From Eremophila alpestris peregrina (taxonomy: Eukaryota > Chordata > Aves > Passeriformes > Alaudidae): DNA of 64,000 nucleotides. Shown one piece after another: positions 1 to 13,330 of the stretch. Numbering within the stretch: the first letter of the stretch is position 1; each line of letters starts with the position of its first letter. A program made the position numbers and the translations under genes. The notes beneath the pieces are model-generated. The model was given only the letters and a program-made list of their open reading frames with translations. It made no database searches and was not told the DNA's origin. The stretch covers positions 16,194,072 through 16,258,071 of the forward strand of contig WMCF01000017.1 of the NCBI GenBank assembly GCA_009792885.1. Reading direction: 5' to 3'.

Positions 1-3000
1 AAGTCAGTTTCTTCATGCATGCCAAAATTGCTTCCAAGAAGAGTTGCTCTGTAATTTTCACAGTAACTGAAGAAAGGCTGAAAAACTCAGTTATTTCAAT
101 TTTCCTCAGACTGCTTGAAGATGGTTAAAGTATTTGTCTCCTACTGCTTTTCTTCCAGTACACTTGTATGCAACACACCTAATCCTTTAAATTAGTGTGA
201 ATGAGAATGTCTTAAAAAATCCCTGACTCCAACTCACATGTGGTGGCTGGTTCCCTCCTTCTGCAACCTTGCCTCCAGAGAGGCCCAGGAGACCTTGTTG
301 GTGAAAATCAATGAAGGCACTGAGTACCTCATCCACATCTGGTATTCACTCTCACTACATCACTCCTTCAGCAGTGGGTCAACTTTTCCATTCCTGGTTT
401 ATTTACTGTCAGTGCAGTCACAAAAGCTGTGCTTTTTACCCTGGACTTCCCTTCCATTTTCAAGTCTACTCAAGCTTTTACTTTTTCATCAGCATTCCTG
501 TGTGATCAGGCAACATTTCTGTATACCTCCATTATACCCTATCCTTGCTTCTACTTGCTGTGTGTATTTGTTTTGGTTTGGTTAATCATGAGTATGCCTG
601 TTTATTCATGGTAAGTCTGCTTGTTTTTCAGAACACATTATTCCTGTGCTTGGAGGAGGTTTGCTCTCAAATATCTGACAGTACTCTTGAGCTTTTCTGC
701 CCTTCAGAGCTGCATGTCACAGGATCCTTTCTACCACTTCTGAGTAAGTTAAAGTCTGTTCTAGTGAAGATCAGGGTCTGTACTCTTCTTCTTGCCTTCC
801 TCACTTTCCTCAGGATTATGAACTTCTCTGTGTCATATATATTATGTTGCCACAAACAAGAAGAGGATGTCAGAGCAGAGCACTATATGCAGTTTTATCC
901 TTATTTTTCAAAAATGTTAGTCCAAGATTACTAAAGTTGGTAAAGAATTGAAATCATTAACTTTGGTATAAGGAAATTATTGTCACTGGGGTTCCTTTGC
1001 GCAGAGTAGCTGAAGCAAGGATTCAAGGATCATTATATAAGCCTGAAGTGTTGAAAAGATGATACAATTGTGAAATCACAGCGTGTTCCCTTCTTCATAA
1101 TGTTCTTTTAATCATTGCTCACATCTTGTGCTTAAATGTCATCTTGTCTGTTAATCTAAAATTTATTAAGAATATTCAGGTCCTCTAATCATCTTTTCTT
1201 ATGAAGATTATTGAACTTAACCTTAGAGGATGTTCCTCCCTGGGAAGCATGGATCACAGATACATAATAGCATCAACAAATTATATACGAAAGGTTCATA
1301 TGAGATCATTGGGAGTGTCAATATTGACTTTTCTCCAGGCTGTAATGGATGAGTCATACCTGATCTAATGATTTTTCATTGTAATTCTAACCACCACATA
1401 AGTAAGAGGTGGAAAAATTAAAATGCTAGACAGATGTAACCTTTACTGATAAAATATATGTATTATTAACTTCATTACATGCAGTTTTCTTCAAAGGTCT
1501 TTGGAAGCTGCTAATAATGTTGAAAGAAGTGATGGATAACAACCCATAACATTTTCTCACTGAATTTTCTCAAAGTGATAGAAAAAATTCCATTTGAATA
1601 ATTCAAACTGCTAACAAATATTATTTTACTATTAATTTTTTCTGCCTCAGCTGTTTTTCCTTTTCTACAGGAAACATCTGTATCTTCTCAGCTGCACAAA
1701 TTTTAATTTGTTGGATGCCTTTAATTGATTAATGTTATTAATTTGGGGGGGGTCTTATCTGTATTTTTTCAGAATGCTTTCTTTCAATCAATGTTACTTC
1801 TCCCTCACCACAGAGTCATCCCATCCCTTGAAATAACATATAATAGTCCACTTTCTATCCATAACCCAGAAAGGTATCATTTCAGCTAGATTGTTTTGGC
1901 TACATGGAGCTCTATTAACTCTAATAGGGTTCTACAGAGACCCAGCAATATATTACTTCCTAAACTGAAGTTTCTTTCATTTTTTTTTGAGTTTCTAACT
2001 AACTTTCATTTCAGTTTTCTTTTGCTGAAAACCAGAAATGAAGGTTTCTCTTTTTTCTCTGCTTTTTCCCACAGTTCTTATTGTAAAGTTAGACCCCCCT
2101 ACCTCAAAACTTATATGTGTTATTTATACATGTACATTTTTTAAATCACAATAGCCTATTTTCTCGCTTCAATAATTTGCTTCAATATTTTGTCTAATTA
2201 GTTGCTCAAATTTATTGTTCTTTGGCACAGTCCAAGTTCCTCAGGAGGACAAATTTACCAAAGTTAAAACTACTGTAAGAGAGAAAACCACAAGTATTTG
2301 AGTGAAACATTAATAATATAATACAGTCTTTCTGGAAAACATTAATAACTAACTTCAATTAAATTTTAAATTTTTATTCTCACAAACAAGCAAAATATTT
2401 CCTACATCTAGCGTAGGCACCTGCATGTCATGTCAATTCCTAGACTTCTGTTAAAGGCAATGGAACTCTAACATGCAAAGTCTGAAAGACTCTACGGGGC
2501 ATTTCAGTTGTTCAACAATAAATTCAGCCAGCTTCTGGCATCCAGCTTCTGCCAATGGGAAGCAAATGTCTCTAACAACAAACACTTAGAAAATTTCCTT
2601 TAATTTGACTCAGCTGTGGACAATTCACAGGATGTTCTAGCTATTAAAATGGTACAGATCCCATTACAGTAGACAATTTGTAGTTTAAAGCACAGGACAC
2701 TTAGCGGGCATGAACACATGACAGTCTCTTCCAGGTGACCTCAGTGCCTAGAATCTGTCTAGGGAGGTGTGATTAATTAGGGGAGCATTAGGAGCTGCTT
2801 GTCAGAATACGAGCTTTGAATGTATTGGCAAATGCTCTGGTAGTTATAATCCAGTCTTGGATGCCTACTCCATGCACAGCTACTTCCATGTAGACTCTTC
2901 AATTTATGTGTCTTACACCTGAGGAGCTTCAGCCCACCTTTATGCTGAAGTCTGTGTAATATTCTATGACATACATGGACAAGGAATGCCAGCTGACCCA

Positions 3001-5214
3001 GACTTTCTCTCTGATATCTTATGAAAAATGCAATATGAAGGTACATTCCTTTTCATGGACAGCTATGATCATATGACTTGGCTGCTTGATCAGGTAAGTA
3101 TGTACATAGAAATCCCACATGCCTTTTAAAGTGAACTCCTAAGTCAGCCACATTATGTTGATTTATTCTTCTTAAACTTCAATGACAGACTGCTCTACTT
3201 CCAAACAGCTATGAATTTTTTACGTCCCATTTATTTACATCCCAGCTGTTAAGTGACAGAATTCGACATTCATTACTGACCTGTTATCTTTCATTGGTGC
3301 AGTATGGTACCCATATCCCAGCAAACTAATCAGACAAACCTTGTTTATCTTTGAATACATGTCCAGCCTGTCTCTCTCTTCCCCTTTTGCTCTAGTGAGA
3401 AAATACAAGCAAGATACACATCCACAAGAACAAACTTTGCTTTTCAATAAACACTGTAATAGTATTTTGATCAGCTCTTCAAACCTTTTGAAACTTAGCA
3501 AACAAAGCTTAGTGGCCCCCATAAAGTTATTGGCTGTGTTCAAGACTCCCAGATTGTAAAAGCTCCACGTTATTAATCACCCTGAAATTCAGCAATAAGG
3601 AGGTAGTGAACCATTCTCATCATCAGTTATGAACAGTGTTTATGTGCTGTCCAATTATGAGACATAATAACATTACTATGTAAATCAAAAGTCCATAATG
3701 CTAATGAAAAACCCCAAAACTTATGCATAATAATCAGAAATTCAATTAATAATAGAATGTACCTATTAATATTATTCACATTTATATGTGTAATAATTTA
3801 AAAGCTTTAGAGCTTATGTATATATTGTAGCTGTAGTGGATGGCAAACATTAGGCTAATAAACACAGCCATTCAAAAAGCTATATGGTCTCCAGGGAATT
3901 TTGGCATTTTATTTATTTTCTTCATTATTTATCCTAAAACCAGTACTGAAGTAAAATATTTCTAAATTAATTTCAAGTGTCTCAAGACCAAAAGTAAGTT
4001 GATTGTTTAAAATTTATTTTAACATGTAATAGAGAAAAAAACACACCAAGAAGGCAAAAGCACAGAAGACAAGGCTATCAGATTTTAGTTCTGCACAACA
4101 TCTACTTAAAGTGAAACTATATATATTAAAACAGAGCCATCTTGAATTTCACATGAGAAAATTTTACTTTCAATTAAGCCTAAACACATTTATAATCAAT
4201 TCTAATTAGTCCTGTTCTTCTAAATATCATCTACAATTATAAAATAAACCTACCCATGGTGATTCATTAAATCTTGAAATTTTTGAACCTCAGCTTCAAT
4301 GATCTTTATTTAAGGGGCCTCCCACCATCTGACATAATTTTCTGACATAATTTTCTGCCCTGTTTCTTGAGTTTACTTGGCACACAAAACTCTGAAGGGA
4401 ATATTTCAACTGCTTCTCTATCTTTTCTCAACTTCTGTTAGGAACACACACGAGCTAGTTGCTCAATGTCTAAATTACATTAGAATGATATGGGGGGGAA
4501 AGATCATAAAACTCTTTTATCTACCACTCCCCTTATGTAGAAAAGCTAATTTTTGCAAGTGATTTTTTTTTTTCAAATAGTTGTGTCCATGTATGTCCAA
4601 TGACATTTCTGGAGTAGCAAGAGGCATCCAGGTGAAGGTGGAGGTGCACCTTTAGAGGTGCCACGGTTCAAGCCCTTGTGCAAATACACATTCTGGGCAG
4701 CACTCATAATCTCTCCTGCTCTCTCACTATAAGCCTTTGCTAGACTTCTGTATGTCAGAAGGCAGCTGGAGCAGCCCTTGTGGATGATGGAGGACAATCT
4801 GGGAGCCAAGGGAGACTAGCTCAGTCTCTAGCCTCACCTGTTGGCATCATCTCACAGGGTCTGAACATAGTAGACAGATTGAGCTGCTGCTAAGAGGGTT
4901 TATTATCAGCTTGCAAGAGTAATGAATCACCTCCAGGGTACATCTAGGAGACATGGCCAAATACATGGCTTGAAATCAAGCTGCTAATTGGGTCTGAGGT
5001 TATTCTGGGCAAAAAAGGCCAGAAAAAGGGACGAAGACAGATATACCTAAAGCAAAGAGTACCAGTCCCACTGCTCATGACTGAAGAACAGCATTAGTAA
5101 CTAGAAAGTAGTTGTATTTTATGCCCTTGTTTGCAACATTTTTAGATCCCCAGTTCATGCCATTGTCCATCCACCTTACTGTTCTCTGATCCATATCTTA
5201 CCACATGGCGACAA
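1..5214. other. Unique noncoding DNA, no gene recognised
   Basis: AT-rich sequence without a recognisable gene or repeat family. Short open frames occur (for example 238-585 and 545-934 on the plus strand), but they show no signal peptide, domain or family resemblance that I recognise. They also lack a convincing exon structure with splice sites. The stretch 4600-4860 is somewhat richer in G and C, but I cannot assign it. I see no tRNA or other RNA gene here. Confidence 0.6.
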
Positions 5215-5425
5215 AGAAATTACGGATACTCTTTCAAAGGCCTTCTTACACTCAAAGTACAAAATCCACTGACCTCCCCAGCTTCACAAAGAGATCATCT
5301 TAATTTAAAAAGGCAATTTCAGTGGTGATGCAAAACCTGTCCTTGGTAAAGTTATGCCAGCTCTTTCCACCTATCTCCTTATCCTCCTTATATTCAGAAG
5401 GAGGTCCCCTCAGGATCGTCAATTT
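5215..5425 (-). mobile_element. CR1 LINE fragment, decayed reverse-transcriptase region (antisense)
   Basis: Read on the minus strand, this segment follows the part of CR1 ORF2 that encodes the reverse-transcriptase motif VDVVYLDFSKAFD and its upstream neighbours. On the plus strand the antisense landmarks are 'caaaggccttctt' near 5235, 'aaggcaatttcag' near 5311 and 'cttggtaaagttatgcc' near 5342. These correspond to the KAFD, fingers and HGF-type segments of CR1. The frame is broken by stops and indels, so no protein is made. CR1 is the dominant LINE of birds. The boundaries are approximate because both ends fade into unique sequence. The assignment is from remembered CR1 sequence, not a database search. 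Confidence 0.68.
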
Positions 5426-5947
5426 GTGGAACACAAAGTCAAAAAAAACCCCAAAAAATCTGACTTTTCCTTATGAGAACATTTCAAGTTCTTTCTGAGA
5501 TAAAATGGCAATACCTTACTCCAAAAAATGTGAATTTTCCTAAGAGATCCTTGAGAGTTTCGTTCTGGTCACAGATTTGAAATGAGCTGAAGAACATAAA
5601 GAGCTAGTGGCATTAATAGAAGACTTCTTAAAAAATAAATTAAAACTCATTCCTCCAATCTAAAAACAAAAACCTTTCCTCTCTGGGGCAATGAGTGTGG
5701 ATGGTATTATCCAGTAACTATGAACATCTAAAACCTGTTATCTCTTCCCTCATATGTATCTAAGTATTTTCCATATGCATTTTCAAGAATAGCTAGGGAA
5801 AGGAGGTGAGCACTGCTGGACTGTGATCTACAGTGCTGTTGTCCTAAACAGTCCCAGTACAGTTAAACACTGAGTGCCTGGCTTTGTAGTAGGACAAAGA
5901 AATGAAGAGTCTGAATTTGGAGCACCATAGGAAAGGGAAAGAATAAT

Positions 5948-5993
<46 letters not shown>

Positions 5994-8221
5994 AAACAAG
6001 AAAAAAAAAAAGTGGTTCTCCTTCACAGAGTGACCTTGTTTTAATGTTCTCCACGCCATTCACCCTCCATAGCTGATCAGCCAATTCCATTTATCATTAT
6101 AATTAGGCAGCATCTTGCCAGTTCAATCAGGCTCAATTACTTAGGCCTCATTAGTGACTGACATACTATAACAAGTGCATCTTTGAATGAGCAAGGTCAG
6201 ATAAAGAAAGTGCAGTATGCAGCCAGCAAACACATTTATAGACCATGACAATACAATGCTTTCGATGTTGAATAACTTTGCATTCTCCATTTTTAAGAAG
6301 GCATGAAGATAATGAAGCTAAAAGTAACCTTGCTTAGCTTGCATTATTGCAGCTCCTACAAGTTCCTTTCAACTCTGCAGCTGAACAGCAGTGATAAGAG
6401 GCAAATCTTCCAATAGCTCTGGAAAAACTTAGGGGCTGTTAGCAAATTTAAGTTTCAGGTTCTGGAGAATGGCAGCTTGTCTGATGCTTCAGAGCAGCAT
6501 AAGATCTTCAAAAATATGCAGTGGAAGAAACTGGACATGGAGTCTCTGGTGCTACAAATCTTTCTGTATTAGTAACAGCAGCAAAAGGTTCTGCTTGTAA
6601 AATATGGTGGACTGTAAAAGGAACTGACTGGCTTCTGCACAAATTAATATTCTAGACTTTAAAATAACTATTAAAGTGTGTTTGAAGCTATTATTGCTCT
6701 TTATAAATATCTTGAGAAGTAACCTCCAGAGATTTTCCCACTCCAAAACACATCAATAGAACTCACTTTAATGTTGTTTTGTCCATAGTCATGATGCTTG
6801 GAGATGCAATTCACCTTTCCTTTTGCTGAGAAGATAATACACTGAAACTAGATACAAATGATCGTCATTATTTTGCCTATGTTTAATTTTATTCTGAATT
6901 ATTTTCTTAGAATTTTGTACCTTACACTGAGTGATCACAAAAATACCAAAAATGATCCACCAGTTTTCTGGGATCTCCTTTTACACTCCTTTAAATTCTG
7001 GTAAACTTTGTTTCAAATATCACCTATATCTTATGTCAGTTTTTTTTTTTTATTATTATTTTGCAATAGTGTATCTAGTTCTTCTCCCATCATAATATTT
7101 AAAAGGTATATTAAAAATGCCCCAAGTCCACACAGAAAATTCTGTAATATATTATGCATTAGAAAAATAATGTCTCCAGTGAAATGATCAGTATGCATCC
7201 AAAAGTACAGGATTTGATTATCCGAACAGATATATTCTGAGTCATTATTATCTGGTTCCCTTTTATTCTTCTACACAATATTTGAGTACATTATACCCAG
7301 AGGTATTTAATTTCATAAACTGGCAGTGTGCTATGGGAAGTGTTTCTTTCATTTATTATTATCTAATCTCTTAGTTATTTATTTATTTTCCTAGGCGACT
7401 ATTAACTATAATAGCCAAATATTAAAAATAGAAATAACAACTTTCCACTCTTACTTTCCTCCCTGCTTGAAGAAAAATCAGCTGAACTATTTTGTATGTT
7501 TCTGAAACATTACTTCACTGAGTAAAAATGAATCCAAGATGAGAATTTTGTAAGTGAGTGAAAAGTGGTTCAGATTGTGGTAATTCTCATCTTTCGCAGC
7601 AGTGAATTCTCCAGCCTTGGCTAGGATCTTGAACAATTTCTTTAGCTATTCATGAGATAAAGAGACTAGAGGATGATCTCACACCTCCAGACAGTGTTAT
7701 TGCATTTGTCCTTTAACAGGTTTTGATCGAAGAAAACACATGACATATGCATACACATGTATGAGACATATACATATGTGCTACTCTGCATAATATTCTG
7801 GACCAATAGGTTGTTTCTGCAATGACTGCTGGAACAGGCATTACAAATCATAACAGTTTATATTCCCAACACAAAGTTTGCCACCTTCTTGAAAAGAAAT
7901 GCTGCTATTTACATGAACAGTAGAAAAGCCCAACCAAAATATTTAGGAAGTGAAGTATTCCACTACATTTTATACGACTGGAGAGAAAATAAGATAAATT
8001 TGTGGCAAGCATTAGATGTGTCATTAAAGCAACTCCTGGGAAAAGTTCAGTTCAATAGTTCAGATAGGAATGACCCAATGGGGATATAAAAATTTATCTT
8101 AGAGAAGGAGTGGAATTATGAAGGCAAATTTTAGTGGGTATATAAGCCCAGTAACACATAACAGCTCTCATGGATCCATGCACACCATTTTTGGGGATCC
8201 TTGTGTAAAGTCAGTCATATC
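5426..8221. other. Unique noncoding DNA with homopolymer tract
   Basis: No gene recognised. It contains the long A run at 5952-5991 and a stretch around 6060-6300 that looks like possible regulatory DNA (see findings). A T run lies near 7041-7051. The open frame at 7889-8089 (66 codons) directly precedes a CR1 insertion, and I do not recognise it as any family. Confidence 0.55.
5952..5991 (+). repeat. Poly(A) homopolymer, 40 bases
   Basis: Forty consecutive A residues, followed after nine bases by a second A-rich run ending near 6011. CR1 elements do not end in poly(A), so this is not a CR1 tail. It could be a simple homopolymer expansion or the tail of an old processed transcript, but the sequence just upstream is not recognisable as a gene copy. 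Length may be unreliable because of slippage in sequencing. Confidence 0.9.
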
Positions 8222-8756
8222 CTGAGTTGCACAAAAAAGTGTGTGGCCAGCAGCTCAAAGGAGGTGATTGTCCCCCTCTACTCCATTCTCATGAAACCCC
8301 ACCTGGAGTTCTGTGTCCAGCTCTGGGGCACAGCACAAGAAAGACCTGTTGGACCAGAGAAAGCCACAAAGATGACCAGAGGGCTGTAGCACCTCTCTTA
8401 GAAAGACAGGATGAGCGACTTGAAGTTGTTCAGCCTGGAGAAGTCTTCTGGGAGAATTTATTGTGGTATTTCAGTATGTAAATGGAGTTTATTAGAAAAA
8501 AAACAAAAAATTACCAAGGTCTGCAGTGACAGGACAAGGGATAATATTTTTAAACTGAAAGTAGATTTAGGCACAGAAACAAGTTTTTCAGAGAAGCCAT
8601 GCTTGCCCAGTCACAGGAAGTATTCAAGACCAGTTTGGATGGGAATTTGAGCAACCTGATATAGCAAAAGATCTCCCAGCTCTTGACAGAGGCATTGGAA
8701 TAGATGATATCTAAGGCTCCCTTCCAACCCACACTTTTCTGTGATTCCAAGATTCC
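8222..8756 (+). mobile_element. CR1 LINE, 5'-truncated copy with 3' end
   Basis: Plus-strand CR1 3' portion. Landmarks in order are 'ggaggtgattgtcccc' (8260), 'ccccacctggagttctgtg' (8297), 'gttcagcctggagaag' (8428), 'gacaggacaaggg' (8529), 'gagcaacctgatatagc' (8649) and the tail 'cccttccaaccc' with a degenerate ATTCT-type end near 8735-8756. It covers the end of ORF2 and the 3' untranslated region. An internal deletion or decay is visible around 8470-8520, where AT-rich sequence replaces expected CR1. The open frames here are fragments of LINE coding sequence or noise, not host genes. Confidence 0.88.
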
Positions 8757-11700
8757 TTGCTCACTGCAACCTCTTGCAAGCAAGGTGCATGAGTTTGGTG
8801 GTTATGCACTGTTTCACTGTTTTATAAAGGGCTCTCTGTACCGTGTTCTGGTCAACAACTCACTAAAAAGTACTTAGGAATTTAGCAAGGGATGTATCAT
8901 AATTATCACTTTATTTACTTTTTTTTCAAATATTCTTGAGTGTCTTGCATAGAAACAGGGAAAGCATCATCTGTGGCTAGCAATAAAATTGATAGAAATT
9001 AAGGTAAAGTTCTTATAAACTGATATTGCAATTTTTTTACCAATCTATGAACATGCAAATGGAAAAGTAAGACTGCAATAACCCTGGAGAATAACACAGC
9101 AGCAGCCAAAAACAAGTGAGTTCAATGTATGTTTCAAATTGTGAAAAAATTGCTATATTATATATAGAAAGACCAACATTTAAAAGTGACAAACATGGCA
9201 CCCTCTTATCCATTACACATCACCACTTTAGGGATGAAACTAACTTGCTTTTTTCAAATGTGGATTACTTGGAGGATTCACAGCTTTCTGAAACTGAGGC
9301 AGTGTGATTTACAGTGCTGCCAGGGATTAACACGCTCATGTCTCCAAACCCTTCCAGATCATTAAATTTTCCTTATCAAAGGAGGCATCAAGAATTTGTA
9401 TTTGGAAAGTTTCTGTATACCCTTTATAATTTCTAATTGCTCTGGTAAAGCAGAGGTCAAATTCATAGGCTCTGAACTGTTGCCATCAACGATTATTTTC
9501 ATCTGGTGTAAATGAGATAGGTACCTAAAAAGGGGCATTTGATACACCCCGAACTTTATGAAGAGAAAGGTAATAGGTGAATGAATGCTGATGAATTACT
9601 TTATGAAAATAATTCACAATTCTTTAGAAAAGGGATGCTTTGTTCTTGCAATGGCAGTCCTGGTTTGCAGAGCAAAAGATAAGTTTAGGAAAATTGTGGG
9701 AGGTATGAAATTTGTCTCCCATTATTTGCTTTTCTTCCTTATCAAAGCCCACCCACAGTTATATTTTACATCAGTTCTTGCCATACCTGCCTGGGTCTCT
9801 TTATTTTATAACTGCTCACCAATGCTATTGATTTCCTTTTCCTGTACACTGCATGCTATGCACACACCAGATAAAATTTGAGATTCTAAATGAAGTGAAT
9901 TTAGTAGTTTTAGCTCAATCTCTAGCCAACAGCAGATAAAAACATATGCAACACTGCTCAGTTGACACAATTTCTTTCATCTGTGCTGAGGAAATGCACT
10001 GGAACACATCCAACACTGACAGTAAATTGATTTGCACCCTTGAGATGCTGGCTACTCCTGTCAGAATTGAGTTTGCTGACAGATGGCAGACAGCGTGGAG
10101 AAACTTTCAGTGGAATTGCTTATATGATATCCAGAAATGGGTAAAAAATCAAATAGGGGTATGGTGCTGGAAGAAAAGCTGAATAACTGGATTTATTACA
10201 GCCTCAGCTGATGAAGTTTCTGGTTGTCCAAATGGAATAATATTCCAACACTTTTTAAAGTTATTTATTATTTTTCTCTTTTGCAGTGCGGCTCTGGAAT
10301 ATTTTTTAAATGCAGAAATTAAAAAACGTGTCTGACATACAAATATTGGAGTATGAATTTGTCTGAAAAAGCACTGTGTATATTTAATTTAAATTTTTTA
10401 AAATTAGAAATATTATTGTAGGAATATTCTTGTATTTGAGACAACATCTGAATAATAGACACTGAACTTTCTACTTCTGATTTTAAAATTAGGTCCCAGA
10501 TTTTGTGTAAAATCTTTCCTCCCAGAATGAATATACATAATTTATTTTGCCTACTTTCTAATCAGAGCCTGAAGACTAATGTCCCAAATTTCTTTGTTAC
10601 ACAGCTACCATGTTTCATGCTTACAAACAGATTTCATAATTCAAGATTTAGTCTTAAAGGCGTCAAGGGCAAAATTATGACAAAACAAAGGGCAAATATT
10701 TGTCAAGGGCAAAAATTATGGCAGCCCGTCCTACCTAATTTTTCCTTAAAAATATAAGAAAAATTATCAGATCATTTCCACATAGTTCTACTGACATCAA
10801 ATTAAATTCTGAAACCACTTATTAAGGTTATTTTAGATTTCAACTAGAGAAACTGCATGGTAAAAGCAAGGTATTAAATGACAGGCAAATGTGACAATCC
10901 TGAGGGGCTATGAAATATTCTGCCAACACTAGGGAGGAATAACATGAATTTTCAGTTGACTTCATTTTACTTACATTGATGGCTAATAGTGATATGAAAA
11001 CAAATATCCATACCTCAACTACTTGCCTCCCAAATAAATTTTGTGGTTTTGAAATGGTTGAACCAAGTTTGGACACTTCCAAGAGGGGAACAGCTAGCTG
11101 CCTAAGAAAAAGAAAACGTATTGGCAAGAGACAAATAAGGAACAAAGAAGATAAAAAAAAGGAAAAAGTATAAGAATGAAGGTGAAAAAGAATAATGAGG
11201 TATGACAGCTGTGAGAAAGGCTTGTCCATCCTCTTAGCTGCAATAGTGTTGACAAAAATTCATATATTCAAATAATGGGTTTGTTAAGCACTAAGTTCTA
11301 GGGACCGATAGAATGGAAGGGCAAGACAGAAACCTTTGAATTAGAGAGCATATAATGCATATATATATTTATATATATATATATACATGTATGTACACAT
11401 ATGCATAGACATATTCTGATGAATTACTGTCAACCCCAACTTTTTTTTTTTTTTTAATGTAGATGGAAATCATACAGGGAAATAGGTTGGCAAGACCAAC
11501 CACTCTGTCTCCTGGACAGTTCTCCTGACAGCTAGCTGCCTGAAGAGTAGACTGCCAATCTTTCCAGGACATCTGATTTCCCAGCTGTTCACCTGGTGAG
11601 CTGCTGGCCTCCCAGGCTCTTCAACTGGCTGCTCCACAAGCTTTCCAGCTGGGGTGGGGGTTACCTGATGTCACAGAAATCAAGCTCTCTTGCTAGACTC

Positions 11701-12721
11701 TGCACTGGCTGGGGTCTGGAAGAAGATTTGTTTTGTAAACTCTAAAACGTTCCCAGTGTTTTGGCAGCCTGGACAACATCTACATTTCACTGCTCTTAAA
11801 GAGTATCTATCAAAATTTGCAGTGCCACAATGAGAATCCTAGCTTTGTTGTTTCTGCCATGCTGATTTTCCTTTCAAAATTGTGTTCCAAATCAGGATGA
11901 AAAAAAAAAAGAAAAGAAGCCTGGATTTCTTGTCAGAAAACAATACCATTTCCTTACCATGTCTGTGGTACAAAGACATCCTAATTTCTGAGAACGGACA
12001 AAATCATAAGCATATAGAGAAAATGGTTCACTAAGACTGTTCAATTGGGGAATTTTTCTGAACAGATTTAATTCCAGGGGGCATTTTTCAAAATTTAAAA
12101 AAAAAAATTGATTTTTGGCAAAACATTAAAATCATAGTCTCCTTACTTAACACAAAGTAGCCCTAAAAATCACATATCTATTAAAAAAATGGTATAAAAA
12201 CTGCCCTTGCAGATTATCTTTCCAGCCTTTTCTTGGGGATATGACAAGGAAAGATGTTTTTTAAGATGCATCTCTTAGTGTTTCGGGTCATTTGCTGGTT
12301 TAGATCAGTGTCTGACTCTGCCTGGGAGCCACACTGGGCACTTCTCCTGCTGCCAAAACAATTCAGAACATACTTGGAGGGGTGAGATCATTAAATGTAG
12401 AATTAGGTCATACTTTCTCCAGAACTTTAAGTTTTGCATAGACGTGTTCCTCAGAGTGATAGTTCATATTGATTTCTGACTAGAAAGGGCAGCTGCATAT
12501 GAAGAAAAACACCACTGAAATTTTTAAGTGTCACTTTACCAATATATTTTCTATTTTCTCACTCTTCTTAACTTCTTTTTTCTCACTATTCCAGTAGAAA
12601 CTGAGGGGAAGAAATTTCCAAGTGATTTCAATACCTGTTATTCCAAAAAAAATAGTGGGTTTGGAACTACTTGTGCATGTCAGGTTGCATATTTAAACAT
12701 ATTTTTTCTGGCCATTTCTAT
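8757..12721. other. Unique noncoding DNA
   Basis: No gene or interspersed repeat recognised. Simple sequence includes a TA-rich microsatellite at 11357-11407 and a T run at 11441-11455. Open frames such as 9585-9881, 9946-10182 and 10840-11229 (minus) have no recognisable family features. Confidence 0.55.
11357..11407. repeat. TA-rich microsatellite
   Basis: Alternating TA with interruptions (TTTA near 11369), passing into an ATGTA/CACATA mixture. It is typical simple-sequence DNA, likely polymorphic in length. A separate 15-base T run follows at 11441-11455. Confidence 0.85.
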
Positions 12722-13330
12722 TTCATATCATTATCAATTATCTGGATGAAGGGATCAAGTGTACCCTGAGTCAATTTAGAGATGGCACTAAGTTGGGTGT
12801 CAGCATTGATCTGCTGAAGATCAGAAAGGCTCTGCAGAGGATCTGGACAGGCTGGATGGGCTGAGGCTACAAGGTTCAACAAGGCAAAGTGCTGGGTCCT
12901 GCACTTGGGTTGCAATAACCCCAAGCAGTCCTGCAGACTGGGGGAAGAGTGGCTGGAGGACTGCCCAGAGAAAGAGGACCTGGGAGTGCTGTCCAACAGC
13001 TGGCTGGGTATGTCTGCCCAGGTAGCCAGGAAGGACAGTGGCATCCTGACATGTATCAAAATTCCTGTTGACTGCAGGGTCAGGGAAGTGATTGTCTGGA
13101 AGTGATTCTCTCCCTGTACTGGGCTCCACACATATAATCCTGTGTGCAGTTCTGCAGCCCTCAGTGCAGGAAAGACATTGTGGTGCTGCACAAGTCCAGA
13201 GAAGGGCAATGGAGCTGGTGAAGGGTTTGGAGCACAAATCTTATAAAGAGCCACAGAGGAAGCTGAGGTAGTTTAGTCTGGAGAAAAGGAGGCTCAGGGG
13301 AGAACTTCTTGCTCTCTACAACTCCCTGAC
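12722..13330 (+). mobile_element. CR1 LINE, internal segment lacking the 3' end
   Basis: Plus-strand CR1 copy running from the end of the reverse-transcriptase ORF into the conserved block upstream of the 3' UTR. Landmarks are 'ggcactaagttggg' (12784), 'gacaggctggatgggctgag' (12845), 'gggtcctgcacttgggttg' (12894), 'gacctgggagtgctg' (12976), 'ccagagaagggcaatggagc' (13197), 'tttagtctggagaaaagg' (13272) and 'gctctctacaactccctga' ending near 13329. It stops there, so the final few hundred bases of CR1 are missing. The relatively high GC creates several spurious antisense open frames, the longest at 12718-13254 on the minus strand, which should not be taken as genes. Confidence 0.9.

Noticed and set aside
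238..620. 115-codon plus-strand frame and a GC-richer start suggesting a gene or retrocopy
   Set aside because: No family recognised, overlapping frames are equally open, and no clear splice or start context.
4660..4690. GGTTCAAGCCC, resembling a tRNA B box
   Set aside because: No A box at the right distance and no cloverleaf-forming arms were seen, so it is a chance match.
8201..8650. Overlapping plus-strand open frames of 62-84 codons
   Set aside because: They are frames through a truncated CR1 3' end, not host genes.
12718..13254. 178-codon minus-strand open frame
   Set aside because: It lies wholly antisense to a CR1 LINE segment. The open length comes from the higher GC of the repeat, and the translation matches no family.
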